This document shows positions 56,037 through 64,000 of a DNA stretch of 64,000 nucleotides, one piece after another. The stretch is from the NCBI GenBank assembly GCA_022829145.1, contig CM040758.1:27115967-27179966 (forward strand), written 5' to 3'. The notes beneath the pieces were generated by a model, which was not told the DNA's origin, made no database searches, and worked only from the letters and a program-made list of their open reading frames with translations. How positions within the stretch are numbered: position 1 is the first letter of the stretch; each line of letters starts with the position of its first letter. This DNA is from Albula goreensis. Its lineage: Eukaryota; Chordata; Actinopteri; Albuliformes; Albulidae. The position numbers and the translations under genes are program-made.

Positions 56037-57771
56037 GTTATTATAGGCCAATAGGGCCATTCAGTGTGCTTTACAGAAAGATGGGAGATATAAATGAATA
56101 TATGCAAAAATAATGTAGAATAAGGCAGTGTTGCAAAGTGTTGCAAAAAGCAAGCTCATAGAAATGGGTAATAAGCTGTGATTAAAAGCAAAGACTGACT
56201 CAGCAGATCTGATGTAGAGCAGGAGACTGTTCGAGTCTGGGGTCCGTCACAGCACAGGAGCGATTGCTGTTTTACAGTAGTAAAAGTGAGGTAGTGGCAA
56301 GTGATGATAACACCAGTATAACAACATAATAAGGCCTTATGTCATCAGAATTTACAGCTGTGGTCAAAAGTTTATTACACACACTTGTAAAGAACATGTA
56401 TATCATGGCAGACTTAAGTTTCCAATGATTTCTACAAGAACCAAAATTCATTAATGTTTCTTGTGACAAAGAAGTATGAGCTCCAAAATCAGTCCATCAC
56501 AAAAGAATAAGAGTTGTAAATTACCTCTAAATTCTCCAGGAAAACCCAAAATCATCATCCAGAAGGCTGGGTCTTGGATGCAGTTGGGTTTTCCAACAGG
56601 ACAATGACCCCAAACACATCTAAATTGGTGAAGGAATGGATAAATCAGGCTAGAATTAAGCTTTTAGAATGGCCTTCACAAAGTCCTGACTTAAACCCCA
56701 TCCAAAACATGTGGACTGTGCTGAAGAAACAAGTCCATGTCAGAAACAAACAAACAAATTTAGTTGAACTACACCAATTCTGTTAAGAGGAGTGGTCAAA
56801 GATTCATCCACAAGCTTGCCATTAACTTGTGGATGGCTACCAAAAGCACCTAACTGACGTGAAAATTTAGCCAAATATTAGCATTGCTGTATGTATATTT
56901 CTGACCCAGCAGATTTGAACACATTTTCAGAAGACCCATAATAAATTTATAAAAGAACCAACATAATATAAATGTTTTTATATTATAATATAAAACATAA
57001 TATAAATGTTTTTGTGACAAAGAAGTATGTGCTCTAATTATTCTGTCACAGAAATTTAGGAGTTAAGAGAAATCTTTGAAAGCTCAGGACTTCCATGATA
57101 TACATGTTCTTTAGTGTGTATGTAAACTTTTGACCACAACTGTACATAAGTGTGACAACATAGAATCTACTGGTGTATGAGATTCTGCAGAATCTGGTGC
57201 ATGTGAAAGGATACTCATATTTATGCCTTTTATTTGACTGTAGTGCACAGTGATGCTTCATCACCAGTGAATAGAGGTGAGTGTTCTCACTGTGTGAGCT
57301 TACGATATTCTGCTGGAGAGAGTCACAGCTCCGTTCTTCATGAGTGGATACTCATATTTATACCTGTTTCTCTGATTGTAGGAGAGCAGGTCCGTTTATC
57401 ATCACCAGTGAATGAAGGTGAGTGTTCTCATTGTGTGAGCTGTAGGGTAGAGACTATCCCTGTATGAGATTCTGCAGGAGAGATAAAGCTCCATTCTTCA
57501 TGAGAAACTCAGCCAGCTCATGCTTAGTTAATGGAGGAGGGAAACACTGTCTGAGATGTTCCAGAATGTTCCATAGCTGCTGGCCTGGGCTCAGATCTGC
57601 TCTCCTTTATGTTTTATGTTACACAGAGACTCAGGCAGCGCTGTAACATTTCCCCGCTGCTCCGCCCCTGTTACCTGTCTGGTGCTGGAACTTCACATTA
57701 ATTTGTTCACTTTTTCCTCCACATTAGGGTGGTGCCAGACTGCAGACTCTCTGAGGGATGGGTCAGTCTGA
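45073..57771 (+). CDS. Gene D: SLAM/CD2-like receptor with duplicated C2 exon
   Basis: Exons: signal 45073-45106, V 46826-47138, C2a 49630-49887, C2b 52600-52857, TM 54832-54957, tail 55718-55738, 57244-57276, 57382-57417, and 57728-57771 with TGA at 57769. From C2a onward every junction is phase 1, so both C2 exons can be joined or one skipped. The two C2 exons differ by only a few bases and sit in a 2.97-kb tandem duplication. The V exon ends in phase 2 at its best donor, which would put C2 out of frame; a V-less product or a V-only product ending LTITVK stays open. The tail has no tyrosine. Ligand and function are unknown; the family mediates leukocyte contacts. Confidence 0.65.
45107..46825. 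other. Gap: gene D first intron
   Basis: Unique AT-rich DNA with no exon. TTAGCCGGCTAAC near 45455 is shared with 36810. The last 250 bp resembles the equivalent gene E intron. Confidence 0.4.
46826..47138 (+). CDS. Gene D V-like exon
   Basis: Acceptor ATGTCTCCAG. Reads LSEELHGIMGKAAIFPTAVR, KFTGRLQWDNSTGLFSIT, MEDSGVYTVLNND, FRLTITVK. There are no cysteines at all. Length 313 nt to GTAAAGTAAGT against 309 in gene E, so the donor phase is 2 rather than 1. Read-through stops at 47141-47143. Confidence 0.85.
47230..47390 (+). pseudogene. Partial duplicate of V-exon end and donor
   Basis: GAAACCTTCCAGTACCTTCT followed by AACCATGTAAGTACA repeats the end of a V exon, closer to gene E than to gene D's own. 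The flanking CTTCATTAGACGGA(C/T)CGATATGC occurs on both sides (about 47195 and 47333). It has no acceptor, so it is a relic of exon duplication or conversion. Confidence 0.6.
47416..47545 (-). mobile_element. SINE/L2-type 3' tail fragment
   Basis: On the minus strand it reads TTGTAAGTCGTTCTGGATTA then AAGCATCTGTTAAATGCC, a diverged version of the fish SINE tail. Only the 3' part is recognisable. Confidence 0.55.
47786..48778 (+). repeat. 31-bp minisatellite, about 32 units
   Basis: Unit with GGAATCAGATCACCTTCAGC and TTCTGCGTTTA, alternating with a CTACTTC variant, in the gene D intron between V and C2. Confidence 0.97.
49088..49393 (+). repeat. 28-bp GC-rich minisatellite, copy 1
   Basis: About 11 units with CTGCCGCGGTCTCCAGCTCC, each with a CCGCGG palindrome and CpGs. 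It is the left end of the 2.97-kb duplication; the second copy is 51996-52360. Long open frames on both strands are artefacts. Confidence 0.95.
49630..49887 (+). CDS. Gene D C2 exon, copy a
   Basis: 258 nt, phase 1-1, acceptor CTCTGTCCACAG, donor GCAG|GTGAGC. Reads EHPCKLLCTVEKGTQINMSW, GTYTCEAVNPVSSSKTS, GQEC: a four-cysteine C2 domain. Confidence 0.85.
50297..50311 (+). CDS. Gene D possible 15-nt microexon, copy a
   Basis: GGACCTCAG, then TCAAAGCTCAACCAT, then GTAAGTAAC: 15 nt, phase 1-1, stop-free (VKAQP plus a split codon), between C2 and the transmembrane exon. It would add a five-residue hinge. Supported only by splice signals. Confidence 0.3.
50325..51995 (+). repeat. Telomere-like G-rich repeat, array 1
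   Basis: Units of about 21 bp built from GGGTTAGG, TGTGTGAGGG and TGAGGG. True TTAGGG hexamers occur but never in long perfect runs. Guanine is almost wholly on the plus strand. Long open frames on both strands (RVRVRC on plus; THLTLTL on minus) come from the 21-bp period. Confidence 0.95.
51996..52360 (+). repeat. 28-bp GC-rich minisatellite, copy 2
   Basis: About 13 units of the same family as 49088-49393, joined directly to the end of the first G-rich array at GGGTTCTAGCGGTCTCC, which marks the duplication junction. Confidence 0.95.
52600..52857 (+). CDS. Gene D C2 exon, copy b
   Basis: 258 nt, phase 1-1, same splice signals as copy a. Protein differences are two: KG to RG in TVE(K/R)GT and GQEC to GEEC. 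No frame defect. Confidence 0.85.
53268..53282 (+). CDS. Gene D possible 15-nt microexon, copy b
   Basis: Identical duplicate of 50297-50311 with the same flanking splice-like signals. Confidence 0.3.
53305..54730 (+). repeat. Telomere-like G-rich repeat, array 2
   Basis: Same 21-bp family as array 1, between C2b and the transmembrane exon. Slightly shorter and with its own variants. Confidence 0.95.
54832..54957 (+). CDS. Gene D transmembrane exon
   Basis: 126 nt, phase 1-1, acceptor CTCTGTCACAG, donor AAAG|GTATGT. Encodes GSEVTAYGVAVGIAIGVITA and IIFLAVFVGLK: a Gly/Ala/Ile helix with no charged residue inside and a Lys stop-transfer. Confidence 0.85.
55050..55690 (+). repeat. 27-bp minisatellite, about 24 units
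   Basis: Unit AAGGTGGTGTAAGGAGACAG plus GTTGGTA in the intron after the transmembrane exon. Preceded by a short GT run. Confidence 0.95.
55718..55738 (+). CDS. Gene D tail exon, 21 nt
   Basis: Acceptor CTCTCTCTGTTTGCAG, donor ATAG|GTAAGTG, phase 1-1, encoding ELKKLLI. The strong pyrimidine tract immediately after a minisatellite supports it. Confidence 0.6.
55996..56040 (+). repeat. (ATT)n microsatellite
   Basis: About 14 ATT triplets in a gene D intron. Confidence 0.97.
56353..57146 (+). mobile_element. Tc1/mariner transposon remnant
   Basis: Terminal inverted repeats: ACAGCTGTGGTCAAAAGTTT at 56353 and AACTTTTGACCACAACTGTA at 57125. Inside is the transposase C-terminus in frame (SKLVKEWINQARIKLLEWP then SQSPDLNPIQNMWTVL, 56.57-56.79 kb) with the terminal D(E) position changed (NPIQN for NPIEN). 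About 0.8 kb, so internally deleted and inactive. It sits in a gene D tail intron. Confidence 0.85.
57244..57276 (+). CDS. Gene D tail exon, 33 nt
   Basis: Acceptor TTTGACTGTAG, donor AGAG|GTGAGTG, phase 1-1: VHSDASSPVNR. It shares TCATCACCAGTGAAT with the next exon, so these two arose by duplication. Confidence 0.65.
57382..57417 (+). CDS. Gene D tail exon, 36 nt
   Basis: Acceptor TCTGATTGTAG, donor GAAG|GTGAGTG, phase 1-1: GEQVRLSSPVNE. Homologous to the gene A exon at 2460. Confidence 0.65.
57728..57771 (+). CDS. Gene D terminal coding exon
   Basis: Acceptor TTTTTCCTCCACATTAG then, in phase 1, WCQTADSLRDGSV and TGA at 57769-57771. An AATAAA lies at 58498. Confidence 0.55.
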
Positions 57772-58243
57772 TACCCAGCTAAATCTGCAGAAATCACAAC
57801 ACTACCCTCATCAGGTTCTCCTTATCTGAAATTAAATGGATCTTTTGGCCACTGTGGAAAGTCCAATCATGGCATAAGTAACAGATGAGGACTCTTCCCC
57901 CCCGTAGCTGAATGTGTGTCAGAGAATCCCCTCTCATATCTAAGTGACTCTGCCACAGCTCACCTGGCTCCTTTCAACTGTGGTTGACTAGCGCCCCCTG
58001 CTGTCAGTACCACTGTTCTCCCCTGAGAAGATAATGAACATTGAGAGCTGTACTCTAAAGATCGCAGCACATGGTCTATGGCAAATTGCACAATTAAGGC
58101 GCGTCTAAGAGTCCACTTCTGCAAGTTTCACGGTGGTAAGTTTGAACGCAGTGTTAGGCGCAATAATCAAATTGGAAGGAGTTTTTGGTGTGTCCTGGGT
58201 TTAGCACACAGTAACGGAATCAGAGTACCGTCTCTCATTCCCT

Positions 58244-58355
58244 TATAAAGCCAGCTGCAGTTACACCTGAGCAGATTGCTTATTTCACTGAAGTGTCTGC
58301 ATCTCTGCGCAGGAATCAGTCAGCGACAAACACAGGCAATACCTTCATTTCACAG
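58244..58355 (+). promoter_or_regulatory. Possible TATA promoter and 5' non-coding exon
   Basis: TATAAAG at 58244-58250 is followed by CAGTTACACCTGAGCAG, a plausible start region, and a donor TTTCACAG|GTGAGGC at 58355. The block may begin a small plus-strand unit ending at 59987. Confidence 0.3.
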
Positions 58356-58747
58356 GTGAGGCATACTGTAGTTAAATAGATTTTATACTACACTTCATCG
58401 TCCTATGTCCTTTTGGCAGCTGCGAAAAAATGTCTTAACATTATTTTTAACAAACATTTTGCCTTTTTAAACTGCAAATGGTGCTGCAACTTGCAAAAAT
58501 AAATTATTATACAAATGAAACCCAAATGACCCCCTGTATGATTGTATGAATGTATTTTTGTATAATATGAATATATTTGAGTATATTGTATGTATGTATG
58601 AATATATTTTTGTAAAGTTTTTTTTCAAATTTGTTGGTTGTCTTTTTGCATTGTCAGTCTTTTGTAAATACTGTATTTTGTAAATATTTTAGAGCATTGT
58701 TGCTGTGGTAACTGTCCTTTGTAATGTACCTGCTGTATTGGCTGTTA

Positions 58748-59374
58748 AGGCTGGTTTATACTCTGTCGGGCAACCGTTGCTGCAACCAACGACATCGCCT
58801 GTCACAGCAATATTTGGTTTATGCATCAGGTGACGGTCTTTCAGTGGTCGCTGCGATGGTTGTTGAGCGTCGCGCCCTGAGTTAAAATACATAAAATACG
58901 TTAAAATACGTACTTTGACCTGGTCGCCAGCTCCTTTGTTATGGTCACGTTTGTCTCGCACCGACAAGTCAGAAGAGTCTTCACCTCCATGCTTAGCTTG
59001 CTAGCCTTTAACTGATCATCCCCTGTAAAATTGCCAATGGAAGAATCATGTTAAGTGCTGTCGTTGGATATCCGTGTATTAATTGCAGACGAGATTAAAG
59101 AGATTAAAAGATGCCTGAAAAAAAGACAATATCTGGTATGTAGCTGGTAATGTTAACTGCATATTAGCCAGCTAACTGGTTAAAGCTCTATAGTTGCTTG
59201 GCAAATTTACTTACCCTTATTTATGAGATTACTTTAGTGTAGCGTCTTCCTCCTGCCCTGTAGTACAGATGTCACTTTAATGAGTTTATACTTTGTGTAA
59301 ACGACAATGACAGTTGTCAACATCGGGCGACATTATAACGTTCATGAGCATTCTGACTGAGTGTAAACCAGCCA
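58748..59374. mobile_element. Harbinger-type MITE
   Basis: Inverted ends AGGCTGGTTTATACTCTG and, reversed, TGGCTGGTTTACACTCAG, bounded on both sides by TTA (58745-58747 and 59375-59377), the target duplication typical of PIF/Harbinger. About 0.63 kb with no coding capacity. Confidence 0.75.
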
Positions 59375-59687
59375 TTAATGAGCTGCAGTCCTGCAGGTGT
59401 GGGTATAACATGTATATTTATTTAATTGTTTTGTAATTCACTATTGCTTGGTTTCTGTGTTATGGTTTGCTGGGTCTGTCATGTGTAACATGAACTTGGG
59501 GGGCTCAGTGAGTGCACCAGGTACCAGTGCACAGATACTTTCTGTGTTCTCTGTAAACACATTTGTGATTCGATGGCTTTGGTGGGTCTGCCATCTTGTC
59601 ATCTGTTGACTGAGCCTTCAGTATAGAGAGTGCAGTCTCTCTCTCTCGCTCTCTCTTTGTCCCTGCCCTGTTCGATTCTTCCTGACC

Positions 59688-59987
59688 GTGTTTGATTTGA
59701 GTGAGTTTGTGTCAAATCCCAGGCAGACTGTGCCCAGTAGACTGAGCGGCAGCGATGTAGTGCCTAGAACTGCAGTTAAAAGACAGATACAGAGTAAGAC
59801 TGTAGAAATACAGGACCCCTCACAGCCAAAGAGCCGCCTTCAGCCATCCAGCGCTCAGACCCAGCCTAATCTCTCACAAGGTCAAAAGTACCGTGCTTCA
59901 ACAAAAGACTTTTAAAATTGTATATATGTATATATGTTATACAGAATATTGTTTTTTAATACAAGCATTAATTTTCACTGCAATAAA
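59688..59987 (+). other. Possible 3' exon with polyadenylation signal
   Basis: An open stretch without ATG ends RASTKDF and TAA at about 59913, rich in Gln, Ser and Pro (PKSRLQPSSAQTQPNLSQ). AATAAA follows at 59982-59987. A pyrimidine tract precedes it and CAAATCCCAG is a possible acceptor. No domain recognised. It might be the end of the unit beginning at 58244 or an alternative tail of gene D. Confidence 0.3.
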
Positions 59988-60235
59988 AACTTTGATAAAT
60001 ATGTGTTGTAAAGTGTGTCTTTCTTCTGTATGGGGCCCAATGATGAAAATGAACTCAGATTAAAGGTGTTTATTTATTAGTAACATTAGTTTCATGTCCA
60101 TGGTCCCTCAGTTTAAGAGAACACATCATTCTGCACAAGAGCTTTGCATCACACTTCAGCTCATCTAGAATTGAGCATAATGAAATCAATAATGCAATTA
60201 ACTCTTTCTGAAACACTTTTATCCAAATTAACCTA
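59988..60235. other. Gap: short unique spacer
   Basis: No feature seen. Confidence 0.4.
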
Positions 60236-60595
60236 CAGCAGGGTGGGGTTGCGGGCCTCTCTCAGGGGCCGATCCCCCCCAGGGCAGGGTGGGGTTGCGG
60301 GCCTCGCTCAGGGGCCGATCCCCCCCAGGGCAGGGTGGGGTTGCGGGCCTCGCTCAGGGGCCGATCCCCCCCAGGGCAGGGTGGGGTTGCGGGCCTCGCT
60401 CAGGGGCCGATCCCCAGGGCAGGGTGGGGTTGCGGGCCTCGCTCAGGGGCCGATCCCCCCCAGGGCAGGGTGGGGTTGTGGGCCTCACTCAGGGGCCGGT
60501 CCCCCCCAGGGCAGGGTGGGGTTATGGGCCTCACTCAGGGGCCGATCCCCCCCAGGGCAGGGTGGGGTTGTGGGCCTCACTCAGGGGCCAATCCC
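60236..60595 (+). repeat. 46-47 bp G-rich minisatellite, about 8 units
   Basis: Unit with GGGCAGGGTGGGGTTGCGGG and GGGGCCGATCCCCCCC. Three overlapping open frames through it are artefacts. Confidence 0.95.
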
Positions 60596-60914
60596 TTCCC
60601 CCATATGAACTGTATGCATAGTCAGGATTCTCAGGAAAGCTGAGCTATGTCTAATACCATAAATCTTTCGTGAAATCTAACGGCAGAGGGGATGAACTAA
60701 ATAATGAACTGTCCTGTAGAGGGCAGCATTGTGTAACAAATGGAGCATGGAGCAAGGACTGGTGGCTTTGCAAAGCTACAAAATCACGCCGATTGTGATG
60801 TGAAGAGAGCTATTATGTTATGAAAATGCAATCAAAACAGGAAAATGAGAGAAAAGCTCACAGATGAAAAGATGAAATAATTAGTTGGCTAGGTGTAGGC
60901 TGCTAGCCCTCCAT

Positions 60915-61195
60915 TGAATGGATTGCTGCAGCTGAATGAAACTGATCTGAGTTCAGTCAGAGAGGGATTCTGAATGAAACTGATCTGAGTTCAGCCAGAG
61001 AGGGATTCTGAATGAAACTGATATGAATTCAGTCAGAGAGGGATTCTGAATGAAACTGATCTGAATTCAGTCAGAGAGGGATTCTGAATGAAACTGATAT
61101 GAATTCAGTCAGAGAGGGATTCTGAATGAAACTGATCTGAATTCAGTCAGAGAGGGATTCAGAATGAAACTGATCTGAGATCAGTCAGAGAGGGA
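60915..61195 (+). repeat. 38-bp minisatellite, about 7 units
   Basis: Unit with TCTGAATGAAACTGATCTGA and TTCAGTCAGAGAGGGAT. Confidence 0.95.
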
Positions 61196-62150
61196 CTGTG
61201 TTATGACAACTCCATAAAAACAGGAAGAACAGAGGAATAAGAGAAAATGGTCTGGGAATTCACACAAGCATCATGTAGGTATATTAATACTGAGAAGCAG
61301 ATATGGTCATAGTAGATATCTACACTCTACTGCCAACCAGACACCTGTGGATCTAAACCATAATCTCCCTTTTGCAAATGAAAGCCTGGGATGATTTCTG
61401 AACCACAATAATAAATAAAATTAAATAAAATCACAATCAAAGCCTCTTTGTCACCTTGTAATGTAATGTAATAGTTCTAATATGATAAATTAAGTTTTCT
61501 TGGCCTGTCCGTTACACTGTGAGAACCTCAGACACTTCATCAGTTGACTGCCTTGCGGTGAGCCCCATCACTGTACCAGCCCCTTGTCTTCCGTCCCTCA
61601 ATTTTGCTGCCATTCTGCCGGGGTCTTCATTACTGCCACCACTTTACTGCCAGTAGCAACCCGTAGGACGTCACACAGTTGTGACAGACTCTTGTTTTGG
61701 ATACTAGACATGCTCCTGAGTATTCCCAACCCTATTTTCATTGAGTTTTTTTTTTTTTTGTGTAGTCCAGTTTTGACACTTCAGTATTTCAATCTTGTAT
61801 TTTTATGAGTGGCTGAATAAAATGCATTATCTGTTTAAAATATTACTGATTATAATTAACTTTAACATGTGATTTACGTTTTCATCGCTCTTCTATGTTT
61901 AATTAGGTATTTTACCGTTTTTGTGAAATTTCTTCATTTTTGTTGAGGACTCATTTTGACAACCATGAGCCAGAATTTCTTTCCTTACAGCGGTGTAGCC
62001 AGCGGCGCAACCCTTTCATACAAAGCAAATGAAAATACAATAATTCTTTTCCTTTTGGAATTGAAATACCACTTGGAATAAAAACCAAAGTTGTTAATCA
62101 AAGGAGACGCTGAAAACAAGATAACGATGATCACGCGTAGCTGTAAGAAA
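61196..62150. other. Gap: upstream region of gene E
   Basis: AT-rich unique DNA. The last 120 bp matches the gene D leader. No promoter element is clear. Confidence 0.4.
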
Positions 62151-62184
62151 ATGGGATATTTAATGGCATTGCTGTGGATTTGGG
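62151..62184 (+). CDS. Gene E signal-peptide exon
   Basis: ATG at 62151; an upstream ATG at about 62127 is out of frame. 34 nt to donor TGGG|GTAAGT, as in gene D. Confidence 0.8.
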
Positions 62185-63768
62185 GTAAGTCGTGCAACTC
62201 TCCAGAGCTTTCATAAATAAAAGTTGTGAAAAATAAATGTTTGCTGTTTTGGATGCTGTTGCAGTTAAGAAATCAAATAGTCTTGATAAAGCCACTGGTA
62301 GGTTCGCAGCGGCCGGTTTACCGGTGGAATAAGGTTTAAGAGTCTGTTCTAATACAATCGGGCTTCACACTGTCAACACCGTTATATGGGAGATCATAAA
62401 TTATCAAATTCACCCTGAGGTTCTGTAGTAGTAGTGTAGTGACCAAAGTAAGGTTCTCTTCAGTAAAGACTAAATTCATACTTAAGTAAAATGCCAGTTA
62501 CAGAGAACAAATGTCAGGATACACTTGCTCATGAGCAAATAATGTATCTGTGGTCTTAACATGTCCACTTTTACACTCAGATATCACTGTTACTCTGTGT
62601 ATGAAACTACATGGGAAACGGGCTGAGGATGCCAGCAGCTTTAAGGATGGCTGCAGTGGTTAGCTTATTCTGACCTGTCTGACCCCGATAGTCTCATGAG
62701 TGATGTCATCTAGTTTAAGGGTGTGGTAGGAGAAGTGCTCTGGTCTGGGCCTCATGGAATCATTTCAAATCACTGTGTAGGAGGGTGTGCTGAGTTACGC
62801 TTATCTGCTTTACACGTGCAACATAAATATGCGATTTACTGCTATAAACCTTTCAACAAACGCGGATAATCATGTACATAAAAAGAGGAATGATAACAGG
62901 AAGCTTAAAGCCATAAAACTTATGTTCATATAATTTTGTTTGGTGTAACAGTAATAACAAGGAAATAATAATAACACTCTTTAATTAGACTTGTAAGCTC
63001 TGTCCTAAAGTACAAATTTAATATCATAATTCAGTTTCTTCAGATCTCAGATGAGTAAAATCATACCCAACTCAGCCTGACAGAGCAGGATCTGGAGTGT
63101 ATATGGTAAGGTATGTTGCACGCCTTCATTTGGTAAATTTTGCCTCCCTCTCCCTCTCAAAACAGTTTTTTTCAACCAACTCATTTTTTGGAGTATTTTC
63201 ATTTTCAAAAGGTGTCGGAATACTCAGGTGAAAAAAACTGCATCAACAAGAGTTTACCCTCGGAAATCTGAAACGTCTCCCCCAGTGTCTCCCACCATTA
63301 CTGTAAATCCTCTCTGAAGTACATGTGAGGGTGTCCATGTGTTTCTCACACTAAAAACACACAAGTGAAGGAATATATTCTTCTTAATGAATGTGTGTGG
63401 TGAAATAATGCTTGTCTGGTGACCTTCCCTCATGGCGGCCTGTCTCTGTGTTTCTCCAGCTGTTACTATGTCTTCTGCCCTGTCTGAGGAGCTGCATGGC
63501 ATCATGGGAAAGGCTGCCATTTTCCCAACAGCAGTGAGGAAGAGTGGGAGCTTAATTAATGGTGGTTCGACCACTATTGGAGATGTCACCGGTGGTCAGT
63601 TTACACCCTTCCCTAATGAGCAGTACAAAGGTAGACTGCAGTGGGACAACAGCACTGGACTCTTCTCCATCACTGGGCTGAAGATGGAGGATTCTGGAGA
63701 GTACAGAGTGCTGAATAATGATGATAAAACCAAGGAGGAAACCTTCCAGTACCTTCTAACTGTGTACA
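62151..63768 (+). CDS. Gene E (5' part): SLAM/CD2-like receptor, paralogue of D
   Basis: Signal exon 62151-62184 (MGYLMALLWIW) and V exon 63460-63768 (309 nt, phase 1-1, open). The V domain is almost the same as gene D's: SEELHGIMGKAAIFPTAVRK, GRLQWDNSTGLFSITGLKM, EDSGEYRVLNNDD, QYLLTVY, with donor TACA|GTAAGT in the normal phase. It has no cysteines. The intron resembles gene D's near both ends. The remaining exons lie to the right of the window. Because its donor phase is regular, gene E is probably the functional counterpart of D. Confidence 0.8.
63460..63768 (+). CDS. Gene E V-like exon
   Basis: Acceptor TGTTTCTCCAG, 309 nt, phase 1-1. Differs from gene D mainly in FTPFPNEQYKGR and in the terminal KTKEETFQYLLTVY. 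Confidence 0.85.
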
Positions 63769-63799
63769 GTAAGTGCAGTACGCATCAGCGCTACTTACT

Positions 63800-64000
63800 T
63801 ACTCTCACATTTACGCTGCACAGGACTGTCACATTTACACTGCACAGGACTCTCACATTTACACTGCACAGGACTCTCACATTTACACTGCACAGGACTC
63901 TCACATTTACACTGCACAGGACTCTCACATTTACACTGCACAGGACTCTCACATTTACACTGCACAGGACTCTCACATTTACGCTGCACACGACTCTCAC
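63800..64000 (+). repeat. 25-bp minisatellite, at least 8 units, runs off the window
   Basis: Unit CACATTTACACTGCACAGGA plus CTCTC begins about 30 bp after the gene E V-exon donor. Confidence 0.95.

Noticed and set aside
60144-60643. Three overlapping Gly/Arg-rich frames
   Set aside because: 46-47 bp G-rich repeat read in three frames, no supporting signals.

Overview
The window is vertebrate nuclear DNA, most likely from a teleost fish. It has GT-AG introns, fish-type SINE, Tc1, Harbinger and Tx1-like repeats, no bacterial gene organisation, and very many minisatellites. By my own tally about a third of the 64 kb is tandem repeat. The genes are pieces of one locus: a cluster of paralogous immunoglobulin-superfamily receptors. 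The V-like domains lack the canonical disulfide cysteines and are followed by four-cysteine C2 domains, as in the CD2/SLAM (CD48/CD244-like) family. Family membership is inferred from domain pattern only; no orthology is claimed and no gene symbols are given. Exon models come from splice signals and reading phase, not from transcripts.

Layout. (A, +) 1-5.5 kb: the 3' part of a receptor gene that begins outside the window, consisting of very small phase-1 cytoplasmic exons preceded by a 79-bp array of about 31 units. Each unit carries branch-point, acceptor, 30-nt open exon and donor signals. 5.5-15.6 kb: intergenic, dominated by 42-, 34-, 52- and 31-bp arrays. 15.6-23.9 kb: a roughly 1-kb module repeated three times, flanked by a 30-bp minisatellite and split by a decayed Tx1-like LINE. 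Each copy has a minus-strand exon encoding a tyrosine-containing tail (DIYANSTY). (B1, -) 28.8-24.0 kb: a receptor with a frameshifted V exon and a C2 exon reduced to 99 nt. (B2, -) 36.0-31.0 kb: V, a frameshifted C2, a second intact C2, and a TM exon with a very short tail. (B3, -) 43.5-38.1 kb: a full open model of 364 codons (signal, V, C2, C2, TM with embedded Arg and Glu, tail). (D, +) 45.1-57.8 kb: signal, V, two nearly identical C2 exons in a 2.97-kb tandem duplication, TM and four small tail exons; its V-exon donor is out of phase. 58.2-60.0 kb: a possible small transcription unit. (E, +) 62.2 kb to the end: signal and V exon of a paralogue of D.

How it fits together. These are cell-surface recognition receptors of the kind that engage each other or CD48-like ligands on leukocytes. 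Paralogues differ mainly in the transmembrane and tail parts: a repeat-exon tail (A), a pTyr-x-Asn tail (near B1), a tail-less form (B2), a charged transmembrane segment that could recruit an adaptor (B3), and a tyrosine-free tail (D). Ectodomain exons are conserved in length while several copies carry small indels, so the picture is birth-and-death evolution. Minisatellites repeatedly sit in the introns flanking transmembrane and tail exons and seem to have multiplied some of those exons.
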